DNA of 64,000 bases from Candidatus Sumerlaeaceae bacterium. Lineage in GTDB: Bacteria; Sumerlaeota; Sumerlaeia; Sumerlaeales; Sumerlaeaceae. Of the stretch, positions 62,306 to 64,000 are shown one piece after another. The stretch spans positions 64,001 through 128,000 of the forward strand of contig JAIBAT010000074.1 of the NCBI GenBank assembly GCA_019695055.1. The letters are read 5' to 3'. Position 1 is the first letter of the stretch, and every line of letters begins with the position of its first letter. The notes under the pieces are model-generated. The model saw nothing but the letters and a program-made list of their open reading frames with translations, did not search any database and was not told where the DNA came from. Made by a program: the position numbers and the translations under genes.

Positions 62306-62902
62306 CTACTTTTCGGCCACCACGTCGAGCAGGGCCTTCGCCGTCATTCCCCCGCGGAAACGCCGGTATTCCTCCCCATCGCGGAAGTAGATCGTCGTGG
62401 GTATGGACTGGATTTCATACTTGCGGGCGATATCCGTGGCCTGGTCCACGTCCATCGAGGCAAAAACCACGGGCGTCTTGTTGCCGCTGGCCGCCTTGGC
62501 AAACTCCGGGGCGTACTGTTTGCAGGGGCCACACCATGTGGCAAAGAAGCAGATCATTGTGGGCTGTTTGCCGTCCACAACCTGCGCCTTGAACTCCGAG
62601 GAAGTCATCTGTCCCGCATGGTCACCAGACTGGCCGTGTCCCATTCCCGGCGAAAATCCCGTTGTCTTGCTGTAGACAACGAAGCCGAGAAAGGCAATAA
62701 GCAGAAGCACCATGAGCCGCGAAAACAGGCGTGCCCCGCCGGACTCGGAACCACCGGCCTCCACCCATTCCGGCTCAGCGTCCATCTCTTGCTGCTCCAA
62801 ATCACGTTCCCGTTCGCGGATGCGATTAATGAGGGCGCCGCAGTGGTCGCAAACAGCCTCATTCTCGCTAAACAGGTCGCATTTCGGGCATATCAAGGAC
62901 AT
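62306..62902 (-). CDS. Membrane thioredoxin-like protein with N-terminal zinc ribbon
   Basis: The 198-residue protein has a C4 zinc ribbon (C5, C8, C18, C21 in CPKC and CDHC), an acidic linker, a single membrane helix (61-78) and a C-terminal thioredoxin domain with FFATWCGPCK (C124, C127) and IQSIPTTIYF with cis-Pro. The thioredoxin part is therefore outside the membrane with the ribbon inside. It likely reduces or isomerises periplasmic disulfides. The DsbD-N-like protein at 9.2 kb could be a redox partner. The gene precedes the fusion gene by 173 bases. Confidence 0.85.
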   Translation of the reverse strand: MSLICPKCDLFSENEAVCDHCGALINRIRERERDLEQQEMDAEPEWVEAGGSESGGARLFSRLMVLLLIAFLGFVVYSKTTGFSPGMGHGQSGDHAGQMTSSEFKAQVVDGKQPTMICFFATWCGPCKQYAPEFAKAASGNKTPVVFASMDVDQATDIARKYEIQSIPTTIYFRDGEEYRRFRGGMTAKALLDVVAEK

Positions 62903-62973
62903 GAAAAACCTTTTGCCATCTGGCCTTTGAATTTCAACCCCAAAACCAACCCGCCCCGCCTCATGGCATCACG

Positions 62974-64000
<1,027 letters not shown>

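Overview
The window reads as a stretch of chromosome from a high-GC, Gram-negative-type (diderm) bacterium. Evidence for this is a TolQ/TolR-type proton channel pair with a TonB-like partner, many signal peptides, a type IV pilus retraction ATPase, an SppA protease and periplasmic solute-binding proteins. It resembles no well-studied genome that I recognise. The tandem-domain ThyX, a bacillithiol-type disulfide reductase (YpdA), a DprE1/DprE2-like pair, abundant palindromic intergenic repeats and large beta-propeller proteins suggest an uncultured or little-studied phylum. That placement is inference and should be tested with a marker-gene tree. No rRNA, tRNA, CRISPR array, complete insertion sequence or prophage was found.

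Layout. 1-11.7 kb: partial pilT, a two-domain ThyX, a PAT/AmpG-type transporter that seems to start at an ATC codon, a degenerate FmdB protein, a short-chain dehydrogenase plus FAD oxidase pair, sppA, a DsbD-N-like exported protein and a glycosyltransferase. 11.7-18 kb: an FmdB zinc ribbon protein, two perfect parS sites, parA-parB, then a von Willebrand A protein in an operon with a histidine kinase and response regulator. 18-25 kb: a HEPN/MNT toxin-antitoxin pair, a glycogen debranching enzyme, an RsbU-type phosphatase, an unknown protein and an exported protein made of four OB folds. 24.58-25.06 kb: a strong candidate for the chromosomal origin (oriC), with three perfect DnaA boxes, near-matches, an AT-rich segment and TAG trinucleotide repeats, 12 kb from the parS sites.

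25-41 kb: a zinc ribbon/Nif3/GT2 group, a beta-propeller protein, a DUF433/DUF5615 toxin-antitoxin pair, lon, a VapBC-like pair, a GH13 enzyme, a GT39-type membrane glycosyltransferase, YpdA and an accessory patch. The patch holds palindromic repeats, a MITE-like element, an AT-richer lipoprotein gene and a truncated ORF6N gene. 41-55 kb: a TolQ/TolR/TonB-like operon, asnB, a DUF5009/HGSNAT-like acyltransferase, a TPR-like membrane protein, a second beta-propeller protein, a HEAT-like protein and modABC. 55-64 kb (minus strand): an ABC exporter permease, a 1749-residue protein, a zinc-ribbon/thioredoxin membrane protein and the C-terminal part of thiC.

The most unusual item is the 1749-residue protein at 56883-62132. 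It joins a DnaG-type CHC2 zinc finger, about 1400 residues of TPR-like repeats containing an internal duplication of roughly 300 residues, and a complete DnaA AAA+ ATPase domain that stops where the DNA-binding domain IV should begin. With the candidate origin and parS/ParAB in the same window, this may be an undescribed replication-linked or DnaA-like regulatory factor.
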